This document shows, in pieces, positions 16,140 to 25,326 of a stretch of DNA of 64,000 nt (the first letter of the stretch is position 1; each line of letters starts with the position of its first letter). This DNA is from Anaerolineae bacterium (lineage in GTDB: Bacteria > Chloroflexota > Anaerolineae > 4572-78 > J111). The position numbers were made by a program, and so were the translations under genes. The stretch lies in NCBI GenBank assembly GCA_023382535.1, contig JAHDWA010000015.1:136413-200412 (forward strand), read 5' to 3'. The notes under the pieces are model-generated. The model searched no databases. It worked only from the letters and a program-made list of their open reading frames with translations, and was not told the origin of the DNA.

Positions 16140-18632
16140 TCAATCCGTAATTGTCACCCTCTCCAGTTCGAAGCCGGCTGAAGACTCAACAAGGTTAGCC
16201 GGTGGGGACGCCTCTCCCGTTTCACTCACCCAGGCGGCTCGCAACATAAATTGCCCGCGCGGCACGTCGTCTCCAACCGCTAAATCCAACCGGTCCTGAA
16301 CCCAGTAATCGGCCGGCCATTGCTGGGTCGGCCACTCGCCGTTAATCGGTTCAAGAGCCGGCCAGCGATAAATGATTTCCTGCTGGTCGTCAACCAAGAA
16401 AAATTCCAGGTGATAATCTTCCTGCGGCGGTTGTAAGACCTGCCAGTAAAGCGTTACAGCTAAAGTTGCGCCAGGATGGACAGTAGAACTTTTCAGATCA
16501 TAGCCGCGCAAAGCAATCTCGCGTCCTGGCCCTTCTCCTGGAAGGGCTGAGATCTGGTGCGGGAGTTTAGCCGGATCAACAATTCGTGGAGTCGGGGCCA
16601 GTTGGCCCACCAGAACATTCAACATGATAACCGTCTCACCGGTAGCTGCGGGTAAAGCCTGCCCGCTGCGCCGGTCAACAACCTGGGCCGTCAGGCGGTA
16701 GGCGCGCGGAGGTAAGTCGCCGGGAAGGCGCAGCACCAGCAGTTGCAGCCCTTGCACGCCTGGCTGCCAATTGCTAGGAGGATAACCGTTGCCGTCAGCT
16801 TCGGCCCAAACATGACCCTGCTTATCCTGCAACTGTACCAGAAAGGTATAATCAGCATCGGGGGGGAGCGCTCGCAGGGCTTGCCAGCCCAGCAACACCT
16901 GAAATTTACCCCCGCTAACCACCGACCCGAGCACCTGATAGGCCGATAGAAACAGGTCATTGTTGAGATTGACCCCCAGACTATTAGGCGCAGCAAAAGC
17001 AGCGATCTGAGCCTGGCGCAATTCGGCGAGAGGCCGCAGGCGATAGACCACATACTCTTGACCCGATCCTGCCGGAGCAGGCTGCAAAAAGGGCTGCCAA
17101 ACGTCGGCGGGAGGGGCCGAAAGCGGGAAAATGTAGCGCGGCGATAAGCCGCTCTCCGGCGGGGGAAAAGCCAGGCTCTGCCGGCCATCAAACCAGATGA
17201 CAAACGGGGGTTGGCCGCGTGAATGGAGAGTGAATCGGAAAGGGTCCAGATCGCGGTAATACTCGGCTGAAATGGCGGCCAAGCCTTCGTTGGGAGTAGC
17301 ATTGACGTAACCCGCTACTGCGGCGATGTCTGCCCCATAAATGGTGCGCGCCTCAGGAGCGTTAGCCCAGCGAATGAAGTAATCGTAGCCGGTGAGAAGG
17401 AGGAGAAGAAGGAAGAAGGATGAAGGATGAAGGATGAAGCGCGAAACGCGAAACGCGAAATGTGAGACGTGAGGCGTAGAGGGTGAGGCTTTATCGTTCG
17501 CCACACTTGCCCTGCGGGTTCGCCATTCGCTGACGCGCTGGCTTGCCCAATCCAAGCCCAGCGCCCAGAGGATATAGGCAGCCGGCATGGCCCCGATGGT
17601 GCGCAGAAAGTGAGGGCTGTCGTCGGTGATGAAGCCGGGCAGGAGCATGAAAAAGAGCCACAGCAGCAGGAACGCCGCCGGTCCAGCCAAATCGGCCGGC
17701 CGGCGCAGGCGGAGCAGGGCCAGAATTAGCCCCAGGTAGAAAAACAGGCCGTTAAGCCAATCAAAAACAGGCCGGCCGTCGAGATTGTAACGGTCGGTTT
17801 CGTCGCCATGAAAGGTGAACATGCCCAGGGTGCGCAGCGTGTGGCGCAGGAGTGGGCCAAAATCGCCGTTGAGAGCGTAGGGGAGGGTCGAAACCTGGCT
17901 GGAACGTTCGGTAAAACTGGCGTTGTGCTGCCAGAAATAGTTGGCCAGGGGAGTAAAAAGAACAGCCCAAATGACCACCAGGGCCATCAAACCAAGCCAG
18001 TGCCGCCTGGTCACCTGTCCTCGCAGGAATTGATAACCGAAAATAGCCAGGATCAGCAAGGGTGCAAAGCGGCTGGACAGGTAAGTGTACATCGTCGCGC
18101 CCAGGGCCAGGCCGCTCAAAGCGAAGAAGACGGAAGGCTGGAAGGCTGGAAGATTGGAGAGCAGTTTCTGACTACTAACTCCGCGCCACAGAAAGTAGAG
18201 GGCCAACATCAGCAGGGGTGGTAAGGTAACAGCCCGCAGAGCCAGGCGGCTGGTGAAAACGGCCCAAAACGATACAGCCAGCCCGGCCATTGCCAGCAGG
18301 GCCACCCGCCGATTGAACAAACGCAGGGTCAGCGGATAAATCAGGGCGACGGTCAGCAGGCCGCAGACGACATTGACCAGGCGCATCGGCACGGGGCCAA
18401 CCCCAAAACCATAGAAGGCCAGGGCCTCCAGGTAGATGATGAGCGGCTCGATGCCTTTGTTGATTTCAAAAAAAACGGGACGCGGCGGCCCTTCCAACAC
18501 CTGCATGGCCGTGACGCCGTTGTAGGCTTCGTCGTGGGAGAGGCCGGGAGGGATATGGTCAATGGCAATAATGCGAAGGGCGAAGGCAAGGAGGAAAACA
18601 ACAATAGGCAGGAATCTGTGCAGATTCATCAA
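16140..18632 (-). CDS. PMT/ArnT-type membrane glycosyltransferase
   Basis: 830 residues. The N-terminal half has about ten hydrophobic segments. The first loop has HDEAYNG, the Asp-Glu motif of dolichyl-phosphate-mannose mannosyltransferase-like (GT39/GT83) enzymes, which take sugar from a lipid-phosphate carrier on the outer face of the membrane. The C-terminal 350 residues form soluble, probably external beta domains (NLNNDLFLSAYQVLGS, ATLAVTLYWQV). Between them an oddity at 17405-17475 encodes RVSRFILHPSSFFLLLLL out of a low-complexity repeat tract that is elsewhere intergenic. The sugar and acceptor cannot be told. The start at 18632 (MMNLHRFLP) leads straight into the first helix. Confidence 0.8.
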   Translation of the reverse strand: MMNLHRFLPIVVFLLAFALRIIAIDHIPPGLSHDEAYNGVTAMQVLEGPPRPVFFEINKGIEPLIIYLEALAFYGFGVGPVPMRLVNVVCGLLTVALIYPLTLRLFNRRVALLAMAGLAVSFWAVFTSRLALRAVTLPPLLMLALYFLWRGVSSQKLLSNLPAFQPSVFFALSGLALGATMYTYLSSRFAPLLILAIFGYQFLRGQVTRRHWLGLMALVVIWAVLFTPLANYFWQHNASFTERSSQVSTLPYALNGDFGPLLRHTLRTLGMFTFHGDETDRYNLDGRPVFDWLNGLFFYLGLILALLRLRRPADLAGPAAFLLLWLFFMLLPGFITDDSPHFLRTIGAMPAAYILWALGLDWASQRVSEWRTRRASVANDKASPSTPHVSHFAFRVSRFILHPSSFFLLLLLLTGYDYFIRWANAPEARTIYGADIAAVAGYVNATPNEGLAAISAEYYRDLDPFRFTLHSRGQPPFVIWFDGRQSLAFPPPESGLSPRYIFPLSAPPADVWQPFLQPAPAGSGQEYVVYRLRPLAELRQAQIAAFAAPNSLGVNLNNDLFLSAYQVLGSVVSGGKFQVLLGWQALRALPPDADYTFLVQLQDKQGHVWAEADGNGYPPSNWQPGVQGLQLLVLRLPGDLPPRAYRLTAQVVDRRSGQALPAATGETVIMLNVLVGQLAPTPRIVDPAKLPHQISALPGEGPGREIALRGYDLKSSTVHPGATLAVTLYWQVLQPPQEDYHLEFFLVDDQQEIIYRWPALEPINGEWPTQQWPADYWVQDRLDLAVGDDVPRGQFMLRAAWVSETGEASPPANLVESSAGFELERVTITD
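17405..17475. repeat. Repeat tract inside the PMT gene, in frame
   Basis: Tandem GAAGGAT-type heptamers followed by GCGAAAC units and TGAGACG variants. The pattern matches the intergenic tracts of this window but here it is translated as part of the glycosyltransferase. Confidence 0.7.
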
Positions 18633-18676
18633 ACTTCAATCTTTAACCACCTACACTTTACTCGATTTCGTCCCGG

Positions 18677-21043
18677 TTAGGGCCGCCAGGCCGGGGTCTG
18701 CTCATCTCGGGTGGGGGTTTGGGTCAGGTTGACAACCGTCTGGCCGTCGAGGGTGGTGGTGAAAACATCCCAGTTACCCTCACGGTTGGAATAGAAGACG
18801 AGTTGCTGTCCATCGGGCGACCAGGTAGGCCCGTGGTCATTGGCCTGAGAATAATTACTGACGTTTTGAATGGCGCTGCCGTTGGCATCCACCACGTAAA
18901 TCTCGACATTGCCATCCCGATTGGTTTCAAAAGCCAGCTTTGTTCCATCAGGCGACCAGGCCGGGGAGAGGTCATTGGCCGGGTCGGTGGTTACCTGGCG
19001 CACATCGGAGCCGGCGGTGGTCATGGTGAAAAGATCCCAGTTGCCGGGAGCCTTACTGCTGTAGGCAATCCGGCTGCCATCGGGCGACCAGACAGGACCG
19101 AGGTTGCCGTTGCCGTCGGTGGTAAGTTGAGTTGTTTGGTCGGGGCAGATTTCGGGGTTGCTCAGACAGGCCAGATCCACGATAAAAATTTCCCAGTTAC
19201 CGGCGCGAATGGACGAAAAAGCCAGTCGTTTTCCATCAGGCGACCAGGAGGGGGTCCAATCATCCGCCGGGTGACGGGTTATATTGACTACGTTTTGCCC
19301 GTCAGCATCCATCAAGTACACTTCACGATTGCCATCCCGCGTGGAAACAAAAGCAATCTTTTGCCCATCCGGCGACCAGATGGGCGCGGTATCATCCTCC
19401 CCTTCCGGGGAAAGGGCGGTTACGCCGGTACCGTCAGCATTCATGACATAAATACGCCAGCCCTGGTCAACATCCCGGCCCATGTAGGTCAGAGAGGGTA
19501 AAGTGCGGGCTACGACCAAAGGCGGAGTAGGGGTTGGGGTTGCCGTCGGTTCCGGGGGTAAGGTGGCGGTTGGCGGAACGGCTGGGGCCACAGCCTGGCT
19601 TTCAAGGGTTGCAATCTGTACAGCCGTGGGGGTTGCCAGAAAAGCAAGGGGCAGGTCTAAAAAGCGGAAGGCGAAAACAGCGCCGGTCGTCAACAAACAC
19701 AGCAGCACCAGCAAAGTGACGGCGAGCGGCCACAAGAAACCTCTTTTACCTCTTTTCCGAGACTGGCCTGCCGTAGAACCAATCGCCGGGAGCGAAGCTC
19801 TTTCCGCCTTGGCAGCGGGTTTGAGTTGAGCGGCGGCCCGGCTCCAATCCACTTCTTTGAGAATCTCTGCCGGATTGGTATGTTCCCGCAGCCAAAAGCG
19901 CAGCAGCTCGACATGGAAGCGATAACTCAGAGCGCCCATAGGGGCCAGCACTCCTCGCTCGGCCAGAGACTCCAACCCTTCGACAACTACTTCGGGCACA
20001 ACGGCGCTGCTCTGGCGCTGTAAAAAACGGGTCACTTCCTGACGGGTAATTGGGCCATGCGCCCCTTGAATGGCCGCCATACCGGCCAGCACCGCCCGTT
20101 CGGCCCAGGTGGATTGATCCCATATTTGCCGGAACGGTTCAATCGGCGAGTCGAGGATTTCTGCCAGCGCCGCGTCAAAGTCGCGTTGGTTGACCCAACC
20201 ATCAAAGACCTGGCGGTTCAGGAGCGTATGGCAAAAGAGGCACAAGTAATAAGGATGGTGGGAGTTGATTTCGGCGATCCGCTTGGTGACGCCATAATCA
20301 AAGCGCAGCACATTTTTGACGGGCAAAGTGATCATGCTGAGCGAAGCGTCGGCAGTGAGGACGCCCAGGTTGAAGGTCGGTGCGCCATCTAATAAAGGAT
20401 GGCTAATCTGCTTCAACTTATCCTGGTTAGCCACAAAAACAAGATGCAGCCGGGGACATTCATCCAGGAGCGGCATCAGGCTGGTCAGGAAAGCAGAAAT
20501 CAGGGCTTTGTCCTGGGCAAGCAGCGTGTGCAAGTCGTCGAAGTAGAGCACCAGCCGCTGTGAGGAGTCAAGGCGCTGATTGGCCTGGGCAAAGAGGTGG
20601 CGCAACGCAGTAGCCGGCTGCGCCGGGGCGTCTTCGGGCAAGCGGGGGGAAAGATTGAGCAGTTTGAGTTGAGGCACAAGGTGGTCAATAACCGTTTGTA
20701 AAACGGCATTGATGGCCCCCTGCCCGCGTACTTCCTGGCGAGAACGTCTGTCACCCGCTTCCAACAGCAGCACCGGGGCAGAAAGCGTGACCGCTAGGTT
20801 GAGACAGTCCAGGTTTTGCAGGCTGCCCACATGCCGGACCAACGATGTTTTGCCGACCAACGGCAGCGCGCTGAGCACCAGCGTCCGGGCGTTGGCGACG
20901 AGTTGCAGTTCAATCCAATCGGCGGCATTTTGCCGGCCAAACAGCATGGCCGGATCGGCAACCGGTTCGCCCGGACGATAAGGATTCGTTGTATCTGTCA
21001 AAATCGAAACTCCGCTAGTGACCCCGTATACGGCTAATGCCAC
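18677..21043 (-). CDS. AAA ATPase fused through a membrane helix to a TolB-type beta-propeller
   Basis: 788 residues. The N-terminal part opens NPYRPGEPVADPAMLFGR and has an AAA_16/STAND-like ATPase domain with a P-loop variant (ALPLVGKTSLV) and a Walker B-like RLVLYFDDLHTLL. A helical/winged-helix region follows up to about residue 400. One transmembrane helix (around LWPLAVTLLVLLCLLTTGAVF) and a Thr/Pro linker lead to a C-terminal TolB-like propeller with five WSPDG repeats and a final partial one. The ATPase is thus inside and the propeller outside the membrane. The first Gly of the P-loop is replaced by Ala. TTG 21001 with a GGAG site eight bases ahead is an alternative start and would give the usual N-terminus. 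Confidence 0.75.
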   Translation of the reverse strand: MALAVYGVTSGVSILTDTTNPYRPGEPVADPAMLFGRQNAADWIELQLVANARTLVLSALPLVGKTSLVRHVGSLQNLDCLNLAVTLSAPVLLLEAGDRRSRQEVRGQGAINAVLQTVIDHLVPQLKLLNLSPRLPEDAPAQPATALRHLFAQANQRLDSSQRLVLYFDDLHTLLAQDKALISAFLTSLMPLLDECPRLHLVFVANQDKLKQISHPLLDGAPTFNLGVLTADASLSMITLPVKNVLRFDYGVTKRIAEINSHHPYYLCLFCHTLLNRQVFDGWVNQRDFDAALAEILDSPIEPFRQIWDQSTWAERAVLAGMAAIQGAHGPITRQEVTRFLQRQSSAVVPEVVVEGLESLAERGVLAPMGALSYRFHVELLRFWLREHTNPAEILKEVDWSRAAAQLKPAAKAERASLPAIGSTAGQSRKRGKRGFLWPLAVTLLVLLCLLTTGAVFAFRFLDLPLAFLATPTAVQIATLESQAVAPAVPPTATLPPEPTATPTPTPPLVVARTLPSLTYMGRDVDQGWRIYVMNADGTGVTALSPEGEDDTAPIWSPDGQKIAFVSTRDGNREVYLMDADGQNVVNITRHPADDWTPSWSPDGKRLAFSSIRAGNWEIFIVDLACLSNPEICPDQTTQLTTDGNGNLGPVWSPDGSRIAYSSKAPGNWDLFTMTTAGSDVRQVTTDPANDLSPAWSPDGTKLAFETNRDGNVEIYVVDANGSAIQNVSNYSQANDHGPTWSPDGQQLVFYSNREGNWDVFTTTLDGQTVVNLTQTPTRDEQTPAWRP

Positions 21044-21118
21044 GCCACAGGTAAGACGTCTGGCCTTACTTAAATCTTGGAACTATTTGACATGTACTTT
21101 CGTACCGGCCCAAGCGCC

Positions 21119-21127
21119 CATTATACC
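21119..21127 (-). promoter_or_regulatory. Extended -10 element upstream of the ATPase-TolB gene
   Basis: The minus strand reads TGG-TATAAT (TATAAT at 21125-21120), an extended -10 with a poor -35. It lies about 75 bases upstream of the ATG. The rest of the gap (21170-21265) is a low-complexity tract of ATTCACAATT- and TTCCAATC-like units. Confidence 0.4.
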
Positions 21128-21267
21128 ATTAAATATGCGAAGAGGGGAAGCGGGCGGGCCGGAATAATTGTCAACGGTGAATTGTCAATTGCTAACGGGG
21201 TGCTCATTCACAATTGATCGTTCACAGTTTGCTATTCTTCCAATCTTCCCACCTTCCAGTTTCCCTT

Positions 21268-21927
21268 TCATCCCTGCTTTTCGGCAATGAGCAGGCGGGC
21301 TGTGGCCCCATCACGCTCAACTAATTCCCAACGCGCCGCAAAACCGACGCTGGTGAGCAAGTGGAGGGGCTTGGCCGGGGGCAAGCTGCGCTGGCCGGTA
21401 ATCTCGTAGAGCCAATTAATAAAAGGCCGGATCGGCCAGGGGCCGCGCAGGTGACCCTCAAACACAACGATTAACCGGCCCGGCGGCTGCTCCGCAGCAG
21501 CGGTATGGAGAACGCGGTAAATCTCGGCCATTGTATCGCGGGCCAGCATGTAATCGGTGGGAAAGGTGGCAACCACATTGGCAAAATGGCCGGCCGGAAA
21601 GGGCAGCCTCTGCGCCCTGGCCCGGTAAAGACGCAGAGGCAGGTTACGGCGGCGGAGACGCTGGCTGGCCAGGCGAGCCATATAAGGCGACAGGTCAATC
21701 CCCAGCGGCTGGTATCCTGCCATCGCCATTTCGGCGAAGAGCGCGCCGGTGCCATAGGCCAGTTCCAGGGTAGGACCGGGCTGCAAAAAGGGTAGAGCCA
21801 GCCGCCGCCAGGCCGCCCACTGTCCAAACGAAACCAGCCAAGCCACAGCGTCGTAGGTCCAGGCCATTTGGTAGTAGAGCAGGTGAAAACCAACTTTAAT
21901 CAGCCAGCGGGGAAGCAGCACAGTCAA
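21268..21927 (-). CDS. Class I SAM-dependent methyltransferase
   Basis: 219 residues. The SAM-binding motif I is LELAYGTGALFAEMA (55-69), Asp78 in GIDLSPYM marks the end of strand 2, and FANVVATFPTDY is the motif-IV region. The N-terminal helix is hydrophobic, suggesting contact with the membrane or a lipid substrate. The start codon overlaps the end of the lipid-kinase gene by four bases, so the two are coupled. The substrate is unknown; a lipid is plausible from the neighbours. Confidence 0.82.
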   Translation of the reverse strand: MTVLLPRWLIKVGFHLLYYQMAWTYDAVAWLVSFGQWAAWRRLALPFLQPGPTLELAYGTGALFAEMAMAGYQPLGIDLSPYMARLASQRLRRRNLPLRLYRARAQRLPFPAGHFANVVATFPTDYMLARDTMAEIYRVLHTAAAEQPPGRLIVVFEGHLRGPWPIRPFINWLYEITGQRSLPPAKPLHLLTSVGFAARWELVERDGATARLLIAEKQG

Positions 21928-22817
21928 ACAATCACTCGTAATTTCCTGGGAATGAGGCGATAAACGATTTCAGTGGCATTTCCGGGCAAGATTTCGCCGT
22001 CCGTTTGAATTAATGTGGGGGGGGAAGCGGTAATTGAAAGAGATGCCGTTTGATGATAAGCTACCTGGGGATGGTGAACGTGCGCCCCTTTGAAAGTTTG
22101 GGGTAAAAGTTGCAGCATTTGCCAGCGGCTCAAACCGGCGGCGTAGATGAAATCGAGCAGACCATCGTCGGGCCTGGCATGAGGGGTCATATAAAAAAAA
22201 CCGCCGGTCCGATTGCTGTTGCCGATAGAAACGAGGTTAATAAACCCCTCGAAGGAGCTGTCGCCCCAACTGAGCCGCATGTACCAGGGCCTGGCCTGGG
22301 CCAGGGTTTTCAACGCGGCCAAGATATAACGCAAATTGCCTTTGACCCAGCGCATCCGGTCGTGAGCTTCCGTTACCACCGGCTCCAGGCCCACGGCAGA
22401 ATTATTGACAAAATAATGGCCGTTAACCTCACCTACGTCAATCAGGCGGGTGGCGCCGGCAGCCAGGCGCTGGCAGGCAGCCTTAACATCAAAGGGGATG
22501 TGCAGCATCTCGGCCAAATCATTGGCCGTGCCCACCGGAATGATCCCCAACGTCCCCGCTTCGGCCTCACCGGCAGCCTGCAGCAAGCCGTTGCTCACCT
22601 CGTTGACCATGCCATCCCCGCCCGCGGCAGCGACCACCGGCCAGCCTTCTAGCCAGGCCTGGCGGGCCAGTTCAATCCCCTGTCCTCGCCGAGTTGTTAG
22701 CTCCAAATGATAATCCAGGCTAACCTGGCCTAGCGCCTGCTCCACCAGGGTAATTTTGGCCTCTTTGGGCAAGCGGCCGCCGTAGGGGTTGAGAATGACC
22801 TTAATCTTGGTGGCCAC
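21924..22817 (-). CDS. YegS/DgkB-type lipid kinase
   Basis: 298 residues, normal for the diacylglycerol-kinase catalytic family (which includes sphingosine kinases). It has the N-terminal KVILNPYGGR, the nucleotide-binding GGDGMVNEV (GGDG at 66-69) and GIIPVGTANDLAEML. The frame extends to 22883 through the 3' end of the preceding gene, but GTG 22817, four bases after that gene's stop, gives the usual N-terminus. It phosphorylates a lipid hydroxyl; whether this is diacylglycerol or a long-chain base is not shown by the sequence. It lies between an alpha-oxoamine synthase and a methyltransferase in one tight unit. Confidence 0.85.
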   Translation of the reverse strand: MATKIKVILNPYGGRLPKEAKITLVEQALGQVSLDYHLELTTRRGQGIELARQAWLEGWPVVAAAGGDGMVNEVSNGLLQAAGEAEAGTLGIIPVGTANDLAEMLHIPFDVKAACQRLAAGATRLIDVGEVNGHYFVNNSAVGLEPVVTEAHDRMRWVKGNLRYILAALKTLAQARPWYMRLSWGDSSFEGFINLVSIGNSNRTGGFFYMTPHARPDDGLLDFIYAAGLSRWQMLQLLPQTFKGAHVHHPQVAYHQTASLSITASPPTLIQTDGEILPGNATEIVYRLIPRKLRVIV

Positions 22818-22821
22818 AATT

Positions 22822-24033
22822 TTAGCGGGGTAAAACGCCAACAGCTCGGCCGGCCCGTTCAAACACATCCAGCGCCTGTTCAATCTCTTTTAGGGTATGA
22901 CCGGCGGTGACATTAGCGCGAATCCGGCTGGTGCCGTTCGGTACGGCTGGGGCAACGACTGGCAGGACAAAGATGTCTTCATTTTGCGAGAGCCTGGCCA
23001 TCATCCAGGCACGCTCATCGTCGCCGGCAATGATCGGCACAATGGGAGTAGCGCTTTTGAGGGTGTTAAAACCGCGCTCTTGCAGCCCCTTGATAAAGTA
23101 ATTCACATTGGCCTGCAAGGCTTTAACCCGCTCTGGTTCCGCTTCGATGACCTCAAAGGAGGCTTTGGCCGCGGCGGCTGAGGCGGGGGGTAAGGCGGCT
23201 GAAAAGACAAAAGCGCGCATGCTGTGCTTGAGATAAGTGATCAACTCGGAACTGCCGGCAATGTACCCGCCAACACTGGGGATGGTTTTGCTCAACGTAC
23301 CCATTTTGATGTCAATACCATTTTCCAGGCCAAAATGCTCTTCGATACCGTGCCCCGTCTCGCCCAACACCCCCAGCGAGTGCGCTTCGTCAACCATAAG
23401 CAGCGCTTCATAGCGGCGGCAAAGGCGAATCACCTCAGGCAAATTGATGATGTCGCCATCCATACTGAAAACCGCATCCACGACGACCAATTTGCCGGCA
23501 CTCTTCGGCGCTTCGGCCAGCGCTTTTTCCAGCGCTTCCATATCGTTATGTTCAAAGCGGACAAATTTAGCCCGTGACATTAAACAGCCGTCCACAATAC
23601 TGGCGTGATTGAGTTTGTCGGAAATGACCACATCATTGCGTCCCAGGAGGGTCGCAATCGTGCCCAAGTTGGTCACATAACCGCTGGAAAGGGCCATGGC
23701 GTCTTCAGTCCCCTTGAAGCGGGCAATGGTCTGCTCCAATTCAACGTGGATGCGCGTAGTTCCGGCCAGGATGCGCACTCCGTGCGTGCCAGAGCCAAAT
23801 TCCGCCAGAGCCGCCTGAGCCGCCGCTTGAATCTTGGGGTGGTGCAGCAGGTTCAGATAGGCATAAGAAGCAAACTGGAGCATTTTACGCCCATCAATCG
23901 TCACATACACCCCATCCACGGCCTCGGCTGGTTGTAAATAAAGGTAGAGGTCTTGCTCTTTGGCTGAGCGAACCCGCTCATTCATTTGCTCAATGCGCCA
24001 GGCAATGGGGTTATGACCATTTTCCGCAGGCAT
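22822..24033 (-). CDS. Alpha-oxoamine synthase (KBL/BioF/SPT family)
   Basis: 403 residues. PLP enzymes of this family condense an amino acid with an acyl-CoA. The PLP lysine is Lys249 in GTLSKTIPSVGGY, and DEAHSLGVLG (Asp215, His218) and the N-terminal FASYAYLNLLHHP are conserved. Members include 2-amino-3-ketobutyrate CoA ligase, 8-amino-7-oxononanoate synthase and serine palmitoyltransferase; sequence by eye does not decide. No biotin or threonine-degradation genes are adjacent, whereas a lipid kinase follows four bases later, which slightly favours a lipid role. A strong AAAGGAG site precedes the ATG, and a promoter is predicted at 24085. Confidence 0.85.
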   Translation of the reverse strand: MPAENGHNPIAWRIEQMNERVRSAKEQDLYLYLQPAEAVDGVYVTIDGRKMLQFASYAYLNLLHHPKIQAAAQAALAEFGSGTHGVRILAGTTRIHVELEQTIARFKGTEDAMALSSGYVTNLGTIATLLGRNDVVISDKLNHASIVDGCLMSRAKFVRFEHNDMEALEKALAEAPKSAGKLVVVDAVFSMDGDIINLPEVIRLCRRYEALLMVDEAHSLGVLGETGHGIEEHFGLENGIDIKMGTLSKTIPSVGGYIAGSSELITYLKHSMRAFVFSAALPPASAAAAKASFEVIEAEPERVKALQANVNYFIKGLQERGFNTLKSATPIVPIIAGDDERAWMMARLSQNEDIFVLPVVAPAVPNGTSRIRANVTAGHTLKEIEQALDVFERAGRAVGVLPR

Positions 24034-24084
24034 AGCACTCCTTTCGCTGCCGTAAGATGATTTTGTAACTAAATCGGCGGCAAA

Positions 24085-24112
24085 AGTATAACACTTAGTT
24101 AGAATCTATCAA
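24085..24112 (-). promoter_or_regulatory. Predicted promoter for the oxoamine synthase operon
   Basis: On the minus strand TTGATA (24112-24107), a 16-base spacer, then TATACT (24090-24085). It overlaps the last codons of radC. Confidence 0.5.
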
Positions 24113-24815
24113 AGCCCAGACCCCGCTCTTTTAAGCTGACAAAGCGTTGATGGCCGATAACCAGATGGTCCAGCACATCAATGCCCAGGAGCGAGCCAGC
24201 TTCAACAATGGAGCGAGTCACTTGCACATCTTCGGGAGAGGGAGTGGGATCGCCGGAGGGGTGGTTGTGGGCCACGATGATAGCCGTGGCATTTTCTCGA
24301 ACCGCTTCGCGAAATACTTCCGAGACCCGGATAATGGAGGCGTTAACATTGCCTACATAAACAGTTGGGCTGGCCAAAACCCTATTTTTGGTATCGAGCA
24401 GCAAGGTGCGTAAATGCTCCTGCTCCAGGCTGCCCATCTCTAACATTAACAAGTTAGCGGCATCGAGGGGCGAGGTGATTTGGGGGCGGGCATCGGGAGA
24501 AGTCACCAGCAAGCGGCGGCCCAGTTCGATGGCCGCCTTGAGCTGGGCCGTTTTGGCCGTGCCAAGACCTTTAATGGTGGCCAGTTCGCCAAATGAAGCT
24601 CTGGCTAACCCGCCGAGACCCCCAAACTGGGTCAAAAGACGGGTACTCAGGGCGACTACATTTTCGCCAGGTGTGCCGACCCGCAACAGGATGGCCAGCA
24701 ACTCGGCGTTAGAGAGCGCCGTGGGACCGTAATATTGCAGGCGCTCACGCGGACGCTCGCCCAAAGGAAAATCGTGGATGGTTGGATGGTAGTTGGTGGA
24801 TGACTCGGTAGACAT
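24099..24815 (-). CDS. radC: RadC family JAB/MPN-domain protein
   Basis: About 238 residues, the usual length. An N-terminal helix-hairpin-helix-like part ([19 protein letters not shown]) precedes the JAB domain with the metal-binding [14 protein letters not shown] motif. RadC was once thought to act in DNA repair; its real role is unclear. The frame starts at a TTG (24833), but ATG 24815 has an AAGGG site six bases ahead and is preferred. It probably shares a transcript with the cupin gene upstream. Confidence 0.92.
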   Translation of the reverse strand: MSTESSTNYHPTIHDFPLGERPRERLQYYGPTALSNAELLAILLRVGTPGENVVALSTRLLTQFGGLGGLARASFGELATIKGLGTAKTAQLKAAIELGRRLLVTSPDARPQITSPLDAANLLMLEMGSLEQEHLRTLLLDTKNRVLASPTVYVGNVNASIIRVSEVFREAVRENATAIIVAHNHPSGDPTPSPEDVQVTRSIVEAGSLLGIDVLDHLVIGHQRFVSLKERGLGFDRF

Positions 24816-24842
24816 GCGCGGCCCTTTTAGCAAACATGCTGA

Positions 24843-25154
24843 TTAGTAAACGTGGGCTTCCAGGCAGGTAACACCCTGCGGCCCGACCACGGCGCTGTGC
24901 CGAATCCCGGCGGGCAGTTCCAGCCGGTCGCCGGGCGTCAAGTTAAAAGTTTTGTGGTGGGTTGGACAATCAAATTTAATACTCCCCTCCACCACATAGA
25001 TAATTTTATGATAGCCGTGGGTGTGTCCCATATAGACATCTTCCGGCCGGTTTGACCATTGGTACACTTTAAGCTCTTGCTTGGTCAAAATATCGCGCAA
25101 TTCCTCTTCAGTCGGCGGGGTTTGATCAGACCAGGGGATTACTTTCAGTTCCAT
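24843..25154 (-). CDS. Small cupin-domain protein
   Basis: About 103 residues forming a single cupin barrel. Metal ligands are visible in GHTHGYHKIIYVVEGSI (motif 1) and in PGDRLELPAGIRHSAVV (motif 2). ATG 25154 is chosen over 25166 because GGAG lies six bases before it. Such small cupins bind a metal and either sense or act on small molecules; none can be named. radC follows 27 bases downstream. Confidence 0.8.
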   Translation of the reverse strand: MELKVIPWSDQTPPTEEELRDILTKQELKVYQWSNRPEDVYMGHTHGYHKIIYVVEGSIKFDCPTHHKTFNLTPGDRLELPAGIRHSAVVGPQGVTCLEAHVY

Positions 25155-25249
25155 AAGCTTCTCCAAACAAGTTACACTATAGATTTAGCTGGGCCTTATT
25201 CTACTGTCTTGACCGCAGATCGTCAACCAGATAACCACAACATTTTTCG

Positions 25250-25278
25250 TTGACAGGAAGGGAGGGGTAGGCTATACT
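25250..25278 (+). promoter_or_regulatory. Strong sigma70-type promoter for the SCP2 gene
   Basis: TTGACA (25250-25255), a 17-base spacer, then TATACT (25273-25278), ahead of the ATG at 25327. Confidence 0.75.
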
Positions 25279-25326
25279 CAAGGAAGTTATCCCATCTAAA
25301 CCCAGCCTGACAAGGAGCCTATCCAG

